Source: Pedobacter nyackensis (GTDB lineage: Bacteria; Bacteroidota; Bacteroidia; Sphingobacteriales; Sphingobacteriaceae). From it: a stretch of 50,372 bases of DNA. Each line of letters opens with the position of its first letter. Position 1 is the stretch's first letter. The stretch lies in contig NZ_FWYB01000012.1 in the NCBI RefSeq assembly GCF_900176505.1, forward strand, positions 1 through 50,372. The letters run 5' to 3'. A model generated the notes under the pieces. The model saw nothing but the letters and a program-made list of their open reading frames with translations, searched no databases and was not told the DNA's origin. The position numbers and the translations under genes were made by a program. Below, one piece after another: positions 9,701 through 17,421 of the stretch.

Positions 9701-12700
9701 TGGTTGGTCATTAAAAGGGGGCTTTGCATTAGGATTTAAGTTGAATGGACCAAGTTCAGACGGCCTTCATTTAGATCTTTTTGGTGCAATAAAACTGGAT
9801 ATTGAGGATGTTTCTTATGGTAAATTTACCCCAGTGGGTTTAAATGAATGTAACGGTTTTTATTTAAGACTTGTTAATGCCAGATTTACCATTTTTGGAG
9901 TTGAACTTCCACCAGAAAAGAAGAAGTTTAGTGGAATTATTTTTTCCAATCCTGGAAGCAAAACCGCTTGGCTCATAAATTATGATGATCAGGAAACTGG
10001 AGAGCTGATTCTTGGGTTAGGACAAAGAATGGGGCCTGATTTGAAGAAGGTAGACATAACTTCCACCAGAACTGCAATAGCTGATGTGAAAGGTACTTTT
10101 ACAAAAAAACTCAAAGATATATCTGATTGTTCGTTAAAACCCAAAGAGCTATTATATGCTCCAGAACGCAACTGGTTGATTGCATCTGAAGCAATTATTC
10201 CTAAAAGCTGGCCATTTGATATAAAATTTATTTTTAATGACCCAGTGCTTTATGGAATCTACGTAGCAATAAAAGGTGAGACTGAAGACAATCCCTATTT
10301 TTTTATTGATGTTCTTTACAAAAGAATTTCTGACAACCTTGGTGTATATTCAGTAGAAATATTACTTCCCCCAGAAGTTCGAAATCAGGAATTTGGCAGT
10401 GGATCTTTGACCCTTCCAAATATCGGGTTAGAAATATACACTAACGGCGATTGGAAAGTTGATGTTGGGTTTCCCAGAATTAGTGGAGATTGGTCGCGTT
10501 CTTGTCTTATACAAATTCGTTCAGTACCTCCTTTTGTTGGCTGGGCAGGTTTTTATCTTGCAAAGCTTCGTACTGCTTCTTTATCTCTTTTTGCAGATTA
10601 TTTAGTTAAATATCCAAAGTTGAACGACTGTAATATCATTCAGGCTGGTTTTGCTTTTCGTGTGGGGATAGGCGCATATATAGATAAAGGAGCTTTTTAT
10701 GCCGGAGCTTCACTAAGTGTGTATGGTATTTTGGAAGGAGCTTTTGCTTTTGATAAAACTAAAAATGGCCTGTCCAAATTTATGCCAGATCATTTTGCTT
10801 TGCGAGGTAGGGTTGGCGCTATAGCTGAGATAATTGGATATGTAGATTTTAAGATTATTAAGGCAGCAGTTCACATCATGCTTCGTGTGGAATTCGGAAT
10901 GCTTTTAGTTCTGATTCAAGGAGATTTGCAACCAATTCCTTTATACATTGAGGGCGAAGTACGGGTAAGGGTAAGTGTAACAATTTGCTGTTTCCGAATT
11001 TTTAGAAAGAAAATTTGTATTGTTCTTCATTTTTCTTTTTCTGCAACTATAAGATTCTCATATGTTTTAGGTGGCGATGACAAGAAAACAGTAACGCCTC
11101 AAAGAATGATTGATCTTCTTGGAAGTCCTGTCAAAGTTCGTTTAGGATCTTTACCAATAATGTATATCCCGGCAATTACTAAATCAAATGAAGAGGGGGT
11201 TGAAAAAACTTACCTAATTCATAGTTTCGCAATTAACTTTTTTGGTGTTGATTTTAAAGGTGAGGGTAAAGATAAAAAGTTGCAGTACAGTAAGAATAAT
11301 ATATTAAAAGATAATATCATTAGACCCATTTTTGAAGCGGTACTGGCAAAAGATTCTATTGCATACGATGACTTGAGGAAAATTTTTATCGGTGGGGAGG
11401 AAGGGAGTAAAGTGCAATTCGATTTTGAAGATTTCCGACCATTATTTGTTACTGGTCTTGACGATCTTGAAAATGCAGACACTGTGATTGCTTTAAAAAA
11501 GTTGTATTGTCTTACAGATCATGAGTTTGAATCGTTCAAGAAATTAATTAATGATGATCCTTGCAATGCTACAACTGATCAAATTAAATGCCCATTTAGA
11601 CCTATACCTTTTCCGATCAGTTCAAAGATTGAAGTGAGGGATAAAAATGGATCGAGGAAATGGGATAATTTCCAAATAAAGGTTGAAGGCTTATTTAAAA
11701 ATGTAGTTGACAAACGAATAGTTTACAATCAGAAATATTCTCAAGACCGGATTATAGAAATTGAAAGGCATTTTGATAACTATGTAACACAGTTTATTAG
11801 AAGGAAGGACGGAAAAGAAAACCATAATGTCCTTCTTAAAGATTTACGAGAAGATGTGCTCTTACCTGATTATTTTAAACTAGTTAGTTTATTAACAATT
11901 GAAGCATGTTATTCTAAATTTCTAGATGCTGTTGAGAAGGAGGACAAGAAGTTTGCAGCAGAACCAAGTGTTAGGATCATTGATACTTCGGTAGGTACTG
12001 AATTTGGTGATTATCATTTTGAGTTTATTTTCTCAAGGGAGAAACCGCAAGATGGCGGTGGTGTTCAGAATGAGTCAGTGACAGTAATGATCAACCCAAT
12101 TGATGTATTAGATACTATTATTTCTCAGCTGAATTATTTCTACAGTAATGGTTTGAGACTTCCTGATGTTCTGGATCCGCAAAAAGCTTCTGTTCCATAT
12201 TTTAAGCTACTAGAACAGACTGATGAAATAATCTTAGATGGAACACCTGATTTTAATGCGGTTAAGATAGAGTTTATTCATGATGGAGATTCTCCTTTTT
12301 CCTTAAAAGAAGAGATATTCAATGATTCTAATGGACTAAATGAGTTTGTTACAAATGCTCGAAGGATTCAGAATGTAAGCTGGAATGATGTGAAGTCAGA
12401 ATTTAAGACCGATGCTACCACTGGAATATTCTCAAAACCCTATAAGTTTGTAGATTTTACAGTGGCTCTTATGAACAGTAAAACAAAAGGAGGGGAGAGT
12501 GTTCGTTTCTTTGAAATGCCTCAGCGTTTAATAAAGCTAAGAATGGAAGGGAATTACTCTTACCTACTGAAATGGGAGATGCCACAAGAAAATTCCTCTG
12601 GTGATAAAAAAAGTACAGAGAATAGAAATCTTCTTTATACAGCTTGTGCAAATGTAGAAATAATGATCAAACAATATTCGAGTACAGTTGTAGAAATAAG

Positions 12701-15700
12701 TAATGTATTTGCAGATGATTTGGACCTAATGAATGAGATAAGTGAGTCGGCAAATACTAATTTTGAGTTAAAACTGTATAAGAAATTAAAATCAAAAGAT
12801 GGTGATTCCACTAATTTGGTCGACTGCGATCCTGGAGGAAAAGGTATCACAGTTGTCAAGACAAATATGAGTCCAAGGACTTGTCCACCTATAATACTCG
12901 AAAAGATAATAGTAGCTAATATTGAAGAACAAACAGAATTCTATGCGTTGTCTACAGGAAATAAAGTATTGTTTACAAATCTAGTATGGGAAGGACTTAC
13001 GACTAATAATGGAGGATATTTTTTAGTGTTTCCTGAAGGAATTCAATTTGATAATCAGTCATCTGTTATATTATCGGTTGAGTATAATAGCCAACAACAA
13101 AAAGAATTCTGCAATTATATTAAAGTGAATAATCAGGATGTGGGTACTCCTGAGTACTCTTCTAATCTTTTTGACGAATTGGATAATAACAGGATCTCAT
13201 TGTTACTTGATCAGGTCAGGGTTAACGGTGCCATATTGCGAGAATATTATGCTACAATTCCTGCTCATTGTGTAGGCTTTAATATCAGAAGGGAAATTTT
13301 AAAAGATGAACATAAGTTATTCTTGCCGTTAGAATTTGAATTATCAACGAATGGTAAGACGTTATTACAAAAAAGCGATATACTTCCGTTAATGCCTGTA
13401 AACAATATTAATCATGAAGATCCCGCAATTTATTATAGGCATATAACGCCATTGCAAATAGTTAATAATGAAGAGAATACCAATAGGTATAGTTCTATTG
13501 GCGAAAAATTTTCCTTAGGTTTTGGATTAAGGGATGTTTATGGTTTTCGGGCTATTGATAAGCTATTTGCCGCAAAGGAGCATACGCATAAGTATTTCGA
13601 TAAGCTGATTCCGATAAGTTCATGGCCAATGATCAAATACAGTGTAAATGTTAGAGACAAAAAAACACTTAATCCATTTGAGTGGGAACTGAAATTTGAG
13701 ATTTGTAAGGACGGTTATGAAAAATTGGGGTCGCAGTCTATAAAAGAACAGCTTTATTCCATTATATCCCAACTTATTGATCATCGTTCTCATCTGTTTA
13801 TTTCTTACGGAAAGACTGAGATTTCTAAAAATGATTTGATCGCACTGTTAAAGGGAGCCATACAGCTAATTGAAGGTCAGGATACAAAGGTGACAATGAA
13901 ACCTGTTCAATTTACCATTCCTTCTGATGGTTTTAAAACAATGATAAATCCCTCAATTAATTTTATACGAGAGGCGGATCCATCACTATTTGAAAGCCCT
14001 GTGGAGGAAGGAAGTATTATTATCGATACAGAGTTAATTCACAGGACTGAAACAAAAGCGCTGTTTGATAAGAGTCAGATTTCGGCTCTTGAGAAAACAC
14101 TTTGTAAAGCACAATCTAAATATCAACTTGGAGCTGGAACTGATGGAAATAGTGGAAAGGTGATTTATCTGATCGATAAGACTTTATTGGAAGCTGTGTT
14201 TCCAGAACCTAAGGATTTTGGAGGAAAGAATGACTTCTTTGGTGTAAAGCCGTACAGTAATAAATTGTACTCTGGAAATTATGAAAGGGCAATTGACGGC
14301 GAAAAGTTAAGCGCAAGTTTTTCGAATGTAGACCTTGATAGTGGGCTTAGGGTTATTTTGACCACAATTGATGAACTGCTTGAACCGAAAAACTTTAAAC
14401 TATTAATCCCAAAAATATTAAATGACTTAATTGGGGCTAAAAAGAAACTTGCTGCAATTGACGGTGAATTAATGAGTAAAATTGAATCTATACAGGAAGA
14501 AGGAACATCAAAACAGGTAGTAGAGTTTAAAAACCTCATTTCTGAAAAACTGGGTAGCTTCTATAATTATGATGGAATCATTACAAAACAAATTTTAGCA
14601 AGCGATGCACTGAAGGGGCATCGGTTAACCATCTCTCTTGAGGATAAAGCAGCGGGTAATGCATCAGAGAGACTTTCAATGATTTCGTCGAAGTTGGATT
14701 TTAGCGGAAACATAAAGCCTGAATGGACTGTGCTTTTTGATTATAAGGATAATGATAAAGAACAGAGAGATTTAGATCAGCAGAATTATTCTTTCAAACT
14801 TAAACCTCAAGTTACTTACATCGAACATAATATTTCCGATAAGAATGAAGAAATACAAAGATCAAGTTGGATCCAACTCTTAACGCCGTTTATATCGGAG
14901 AAGGTATATGAGGTAACAGATTTTCCAGCTATTATCCGTGAATATCCTCAAAAACCTATAATAGAGAAAAACAGCTGGACTCTTGATGAAAAAGTAGATC
15001 GGAAAACATGGTCTACTGATCTAGGGAAATGGGATTATTTGTTAGGAATCAAAGATCAATACAAGCCAAACGATAGAATATATATTAAAATTATTACCAG
15101 GCAATTAAAACAGGAATTCCTTGAGCTTGAAGAACATCGAAATTTTGAAGCTTTTATTGCTTATTGGTCCGCAAAGATTATTGATGGTCAACTCTCTCAA
15201 CAAGATGAAATTGAAAAAGGGAAATGGATTAATAGGTTTGTATTGGCACTCCAATTAGAATTGAATCTTAAGAATTTGAAAAAGGAGGCTCTAATCGAAG
15301 ATCAAAATTCGTACAGTTTTATATTAGAGAATACTGGCGTAGATATATGGAAGGTGTTAGAGAATAATGAGGTTTTCAAGATTATTACACAGAAGGGGCC
15401 TGATGAGAAGCTGGTATGCTCAATCAAGAATTTAGTCTTTAGAGGGGCTAATCTCTTTCTTGACGGGCATGATATTGTATCCGTAAAGCCAGAAATATAT
15501 ATTGGGAGAAATGAAAATGTGATAAATCGAAATTTCCACTATAGAACAGAAACAGTTTCTCCAATTTCCTGGACCACACCTCAGATACAATATTATGATC
15601 CAATTAAACTATCAAAGGAAAGAAACAGCTTTAGGGATTTTGTTTTTAAATCTATACCTGCATCATTGCCATTTAAAGCTACAGCAAAGTATTTAATAAA

Positions 15701-15932
15701 TACTGCTGGGAATGATTTTCCCGCCAAAGTGAAAGTATTGCCTACAATCCCTGTTTGTCAAATTGAATGTAATGCAGATACAAAACCTTCGGAAACAGAT
15801 GAATTATTTGATGGATACGATACTGAAAATGGTTTTACTTCCTTTTCGTTGACACTTTCAAATAATTCTAGTGATAAGGATGAACCTAATAATCTTCCAG
15901 TTTTTTATGCAGACAATATTTATAAAATTTAA
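6777..15932 (+). CDS. Giant 3051-aa protein of unknown family
   Basis: One uninterrupted frame of 9.2 kb. No signal peptide is visible. Residues 1-60 look like a small alpha/beta domain. Residues about 870-1000 are packed with short alternating strands (LPDLKFDLSKL, PKINFDGIGF, FKLKFDLPDINLDV), like AsmA/TamB-type or other long beta-sheet proteins. Residues about 1290-1430 are more hydrophobic and glycine-rich (GAFYAGASLSVYGILEGAF; then SVTICCFRIFRKKICIV, with three cysteines in 11 residues). The second half is polar, with many Trp and Asp residues, and resembles large structural or virion-like proteins only in a general way. Coupled to the gene before it and followed after 11 bases by the Tae1-like gene, it may be a carrier or scaffold for that toxin (inference). 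Low GC throughout. No frameshift was seen, so it is presumably functional. Confidence 0.75.
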   Translation: MIELLRYQKTQFFVDILNKNYLIFISKEFSGEKIKMSELFKHNSPNFIILFLYDDCSPGQFENDQKKLKSLVETHKAIIWFEDLTDEFDYNGRPLIDISKDFVCSFSNFSINSDLKFDSNGQRAVISFDEVTQGLVLNSNGNLNLSLIALGKANFIHFRKARLRFDQHVGSFNFKAQDSEDDSKKNKIQPVSTFLNAELKIYDVKYFNIDEFNDHVKDIEVNYFPFQKSNFTNSAKFISNISYSAENLKTNFINEKGRNFEILGKFEASLSNIEYREGGKLYKSTRFIPTGRYSLFNDDTAKTLLLGNSGTESLKIGEGKMYIDFVKSPNVKVNDRRDDLKESENSITSLVSLNDHPYSSDSERSPLFLNKKNIEDIVSDKIETNYVPIHLGHLSGKKVPIIPTLSFKDNPGLKDLEEVFTKIRLRESNKVKSRTEGAFVTPQGFLREGSSIKFIKESKNRGKKNDGKASSIEARFQIRRADINSDFHLSISKEDVFFVLTPSMMKSISEVELDILFGIIDFTVDLQDFKNDKNNEKILIFKFSKLSVYDFIQKNGSTKWSNFNVYKDPFNLEVIREEIFDIFKEFETKFDKGKNRDYEYIDQKILRDANWNGVLILKVPIKSDHVPGIFKGLMSSQNLGENLAPNRSGEKLNFKTSLKFEYVAFPINKTFISNGTIDIQSTSYYALIDYDLLRIRGKDSDYERVSEHFPLAKDQIKNCRFLLTKLLVRFENSEIRSFQSFAFIQIPELFDNHITIDSYKLTHPDNANGILTPNLIRLEGSYQKDGSGQGEFSFNVKSNLLIKFDDGNILKSIDVSKIGFNYSKGSDEFRFDIDAKANTDAWKLSDIISIEDLDFQNIGLKFDVKSLGIPDLKFDLSKLLVLPKINFDGIGFLSSFPVRFSHFQNFKLNLTGVPGNFHLDFPKNDFFKLKFDLPDINLDVNKLEAPNLFSFIFDFDLGTLGDLEALKALKGQLLVGWSLKGGFALGFKLNGPSSDGLHLDLFGAIKLDIEDVSYGKFTPVGLNECNGFYLRLVNARFTIFGVELPPEKKKFSGIIFSNPGSKTAWLINYDDQETGELILGLGQRMGPDLKKVDITSTRTAIADVKGTFTKKLKDISDCSLKPKELLYAPERNWLIASEAIIPKSWPFDIKFIFNDPVLYGIYVAIKGETEDNPYFFIDVLYKRISDNLGVYSVEILLPPEVRNQEFGSGSLTLPNIGLEIYTNGDWKVDVGFPRISGDWSRSCLIQIRSVPPFVGWAGFYLAKLRTASLSLFADYLVKYPKLNDCNIIQAGFAFRVGIGAYIDKGAFYAGASLSVYGILEGAFAFDKTKNGLSKFMPDHFALRGRVGAIAEIIGYVDFKIIKAAVHIMLRVEFGMLLVLIQGDLQPIPLYIEGEVRVRVSVTICCFRIFRKKICIVLHFSFSATIRFSYVLGGDDKKTVTPQRMIDLLGSPVKVRLGSLPIMYIPAITKSNEEGVEKTYLIHSFAINFFGVDFKGEGKDKKLQYSKNNILKDNIIRPIFEAVLAKDSIAYDDLRKIFIGGEEGSKVQFDFEDFRPLFVTGLDDLENADTVIALKKLYCLTDHEFESFKKLINDDPCNATTDQIKCPFRPIPFPISSKIEVRDKNGSRKWDNFQIKVEGLFKNVVDKRIVYNQKYSQDRIIEIERHFDNYVTQFIRRKDGKENHNVLLKDLREDVLLPDYFKLVSLLTIEACYSKFLDAVEKEDKKFAAEPSVRIIDTSVGTEFGDYHFEFIFSREKPQDGGGVQNESVTVMINPIDVLDTIISQLNYFYSNGLRLPDVLDPQKASVPYFKLLEQTDEIILDGTPDFNAVKIEFIHDGDSPFSLKEEIFNDSNGLNEFVTNARRIQNVSWNDVKSEFKTDATTGIFSKPYKFVDFTVALMNSKTKGGESVRFFEMPQRLIKLRMEGNYSYLLKWEMPQENSSGDKKSTENRNLLYTACANVEIMIKQYSSTVVEISNVFADDLDLMNEISESANTNFELKLYKKLKSKDGDSTNLVDCDPGGKGITVVKTNMSPRTCPPIILEKIIVANIEEQTEFYALSTGNKVLFTNLVWEGLTTNNGGYFLVFPEGIQFDNQSSVILSVEYNSQQQKEFCNYIKVNNQDVGTPEYSSNLFDELDNNRISLLLDQVRVNGAILREYYATIPAHCVGFNIRREILKDEHKLFLPLEFELSTNGKTLLQKSDILPLMPVNNINHEDPAIYYRHITPLQIVNNEENTNRYSSIGEKFSLGFGLRDVYGFRAIDKLFAAKEHTHKYFDKLIPISSWPMIKYSVNVRDKKTLNPFEWELKFEICKDGYEKLGSQSIKEQLYSIISQLIDHRSHLFISYGKTEISKNDLIALLKGAIQLIEGQDTKVTMKPVQFTIPSDGFKTMINPSINFIREADPSLFESPVEEGSIIIDTELIHRTETKALFDKSQISALEKTLCKAQSKYQLGAGTDGNSGKVIYLIDKTLLEAVFPEPKDFGGKNDFFGVKPYSNKLYSGNYERAIDGEKLSASFSNVDLDSGLRVILTTIDELLEPKNFKLLIPKILNDLIGAKKKLAAIDGELMSKIESIQEEGTSKQVVEFKNLISEKLGSFYNYDGIITKQILASDALKGHRLTISLEDKAAGNASERLSMISSKLDFSGNIKPEWTVLFDYKDNDKEQRDLDQQNYSFKLKPQVTYIEHNISDKNEEIQRSSWIQLLTPFISEKVYEVTDFPAIIREYPQKPIIEKNSWTLDEKVDRKTWSTDLGKWDYLLGIKDQYKPNDRIYIKIITRQLKQEFLELEEHRNFEAFIAYWSAKIIDGQLSQQDEIEKGKWINRFVLALQLELNLKNLKKEALIEDQNSYSFILENTGVDIWKVLENNEVFKIITQKGPDEKLVCSIKNLVFRGANLFLDGHDIVSVKPEIYIGRNENVINRNFHYRTETVSPISWTTPQIQYYDPIKLSKERNSFRDFVFKSIPASLPFKATAKYLINTAGNDFPAKVKVLPTIPVCQIECNADTKPSETDELFDGYDTENGFTSFSLTLSNNSSDKDEPNNLPVFYADNIYKI

Positions 15933-15943
15933 TCTAATAAATT

Positions 15944-16876
15944 ATGCCAACACTACGTCCTACAATCAATGATAATGATAGTTATTTAGCTAAACTCATT
16001 AAGTATATACCGGGTGAAATAATAGCTGTCTATACAGCAATAATAGGTATATTAAATCCAGGTAATGGAACTCAACTTCCCGATGAAAAAAATATCTATG
16101 CCTATATTATTATTTTAATTGTGATCGTTCTTATTACACCCATTTGGACATATTTAGCAGTAATTGACAATCCTAATGTTGTACAACCTCCAAGTGGAAA
16201 AAAACGGGCGGCATTCCATGCTAGTATTGCAACTATATCCTTTCTAGTTTGGTTGTATGCCATTGGTGATGTATTGTTCAGATCCTTGTTGTGTGGATGC
16301 TTAAAACCTCAACTTGATTGTCTAAAGCAGTGCGCTTATAACTCTGCAGTTGCCTCAATTATTTTAATATTATTTACAGCACTTGTAGTACCCTTGTTAG
16401 AGCGGTTGATATTAGGAAAACCTATCCCGCCGCTTCCTAAGCCATTTTTCTTAAATGCTAAGGCTCAGCAGATAATTGATGAATGTGATTTGAATTTTGA
16501 AACATTCAAATCTGATTGCAGTGGTTTTGTTAAAGCTGTGACTAAAACATTCAATGTTACGTTAACAGGTAAGGCCGATGATATTGTTGACCAAATCCAA
16601 ACTGATGGGTGGACGATTCTAAAAGATGGAGTAGACGCAAAAAATAAGGCCGACAAAGGTTGGCTTGTTGTGGCGGGCTTAAAATCTGCGAATCATACCC
16701 CTCCACGTAATAACGGACATGTTGTAGTTGTTGTAAGTGGTGGTTTAGCCCACAATAAGTATCCTACAGCTTATTGGGGAACTTTAGGTGGTGTAGGACG
16801 TAAAAATACTACATTGAACTATGCCTGGGATAAAGATGATCGGGATAATGTTGTTTATAGCGCAAGAATTGTTTAA
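15944..16876 (+). CDS. Four-helix membrane protein with C-terminal Tae1-like peptidoglycan amidase domain
   Basis: Residues 1-160 hold about four membrane helices (21-37, 51-75, 92-112, 132-157) with a Cys-rich loop (CGCLKPQLDCLKQC). Residues 172-310 align from memory with the Pseudomonas type VI amidase effector Tse1/Tae1: DCSGFVKAV (Tse1 NCSGFVQSV) with catalytic Cys192, GWLVVAGLK (GFLVIAGLK), NNGHVVVVVSGGL (YGHVAVVISGPL) with catalytic His259, KYPTAYWGTLGG, and AWDKDDRDNVVYS (VWNRTDRDRLNYYVYS). Tae1 enzymes cut the gamma-D-Glu-mDAP bond of peptidoglycan. Both catalytic residues are present, so activity is likely. The membrane-segment fusion is not part of Tse1. No T6SS gene and no recognisable Tai1-like immunity gene is next to it. 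Confidence 0.8.
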   Translation: MPTLRPTINDNDSYLAKLIKYIPGEIIAVYTAIIGILNPGNGTQLPDEKNIYAYIIILIVIVLITPIWTYLAVIDNPNVVQPPSGKKRAAFHASIATISFLVWLYAIGDVLFRSLLCGCLKPQLDCLKQCAYNSAVASIILILFTALVVPLLERLILGKPIPPLPKPFFLNAKAQQIIDECDLNFETFKSDCSGFVKAVTKTFNVTLTGKADDIVDQIQTDGWTILKDGVDAKNKADKGWLVVAGLKSANHTPPRNNGHVVVVVSGGLAHNKYPTAYWGTLGGVGRKNTTLNYAWDKDDRDNVVYSARIV

Positions 16877-17077
16877 GTAGTTTTTTGTTTTATATCGTCG
16901 CGCATATTTGACCAAGATGCGGGGCCATGATAGGCCACTAATCATCAACCATAGATTATGAATCTTTTACTTCTTTATCTCATTTCTTCCCTTTAATCCA
17001 ATATTTTAGATATTATTCCATAATTTCAGCACCTTAAACGCTATTTTAAGCATTAGCTCTAATTTATTGTGTGCCGT

Positions 17078-17407
17078 ATGAAGGATATTGAAGAAATCAC
17101 AGCAAAACTTATAGAATTCAGAAACGAGAGAGACTGGGAGCAATTCCATAATCCTAAAGATCTGGCTGTCGCATTAAATATCGAAGCAGGGGAGTTGTTG
17201 GAGGCATTCCTTTGGAAAAGTCATGAAGAGGCCAAGCCTGAAAAAGTGAAGGAAGAACTTGCTGATGTATTGGCCTATGCCTTTCTTTTAGCCGAAAAAT
17301 ACGGTTTTGATGTCAAGCAAATCTTACTGGAAAAAATTGGAAAGAACGCTGAAAAATACCCTGTTGATAAAGCAAAAGGAACAGCAACAAAGTATAACGA
17401 ACTTTAA
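17078..17407 (+). CDS. MazG-like nucleotide pyrophosphohydrolase
   Basis: The protein is about 109 aa. The all-helical MazG fold is shown by EAGELLEAF (ExxE) and EELADVLAYAFLLAEKYG (ExxD), the four acidic residues that bind magnesium. The ATG at 17078 is preferred over a GTG three codons upstream. Members hydrolyse NTPs or dNTPs to monophosphate and pyrophosphate. It ends 14 bases before the nuclease-DUF2075 gene and is probably co-transcribed with it; MazG-like and DUF2075 genes are often neighbours in defence regions, where nucleotide depletion is a plausible role (inference). Confidence 0.9.
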   Translation: MKDIEEITAKLIEFRNERDWEQFHNPKDLAVALNIEAGELLEAFLWKSHEEAKPEKVKEELADVLAYAFLLAEKYGFDVKQILLEKIGKNAEKYPVDKAKGTATKYNEL

Positions 17408-17421
17408 CGTACTCAACATAA

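Noticed and set aside
7502..15000. Several short frames opposite the giant gene
   Set aside because: They mirror the long plus-strand gene, lack start signals and have biased composition.
15944..16876. Type VI secretion locus
   Set aside because: No Hcp, VgrG, sheath, ClpV or membrane-complex gene is present; only the amidase domain resembles a T6SS effector.
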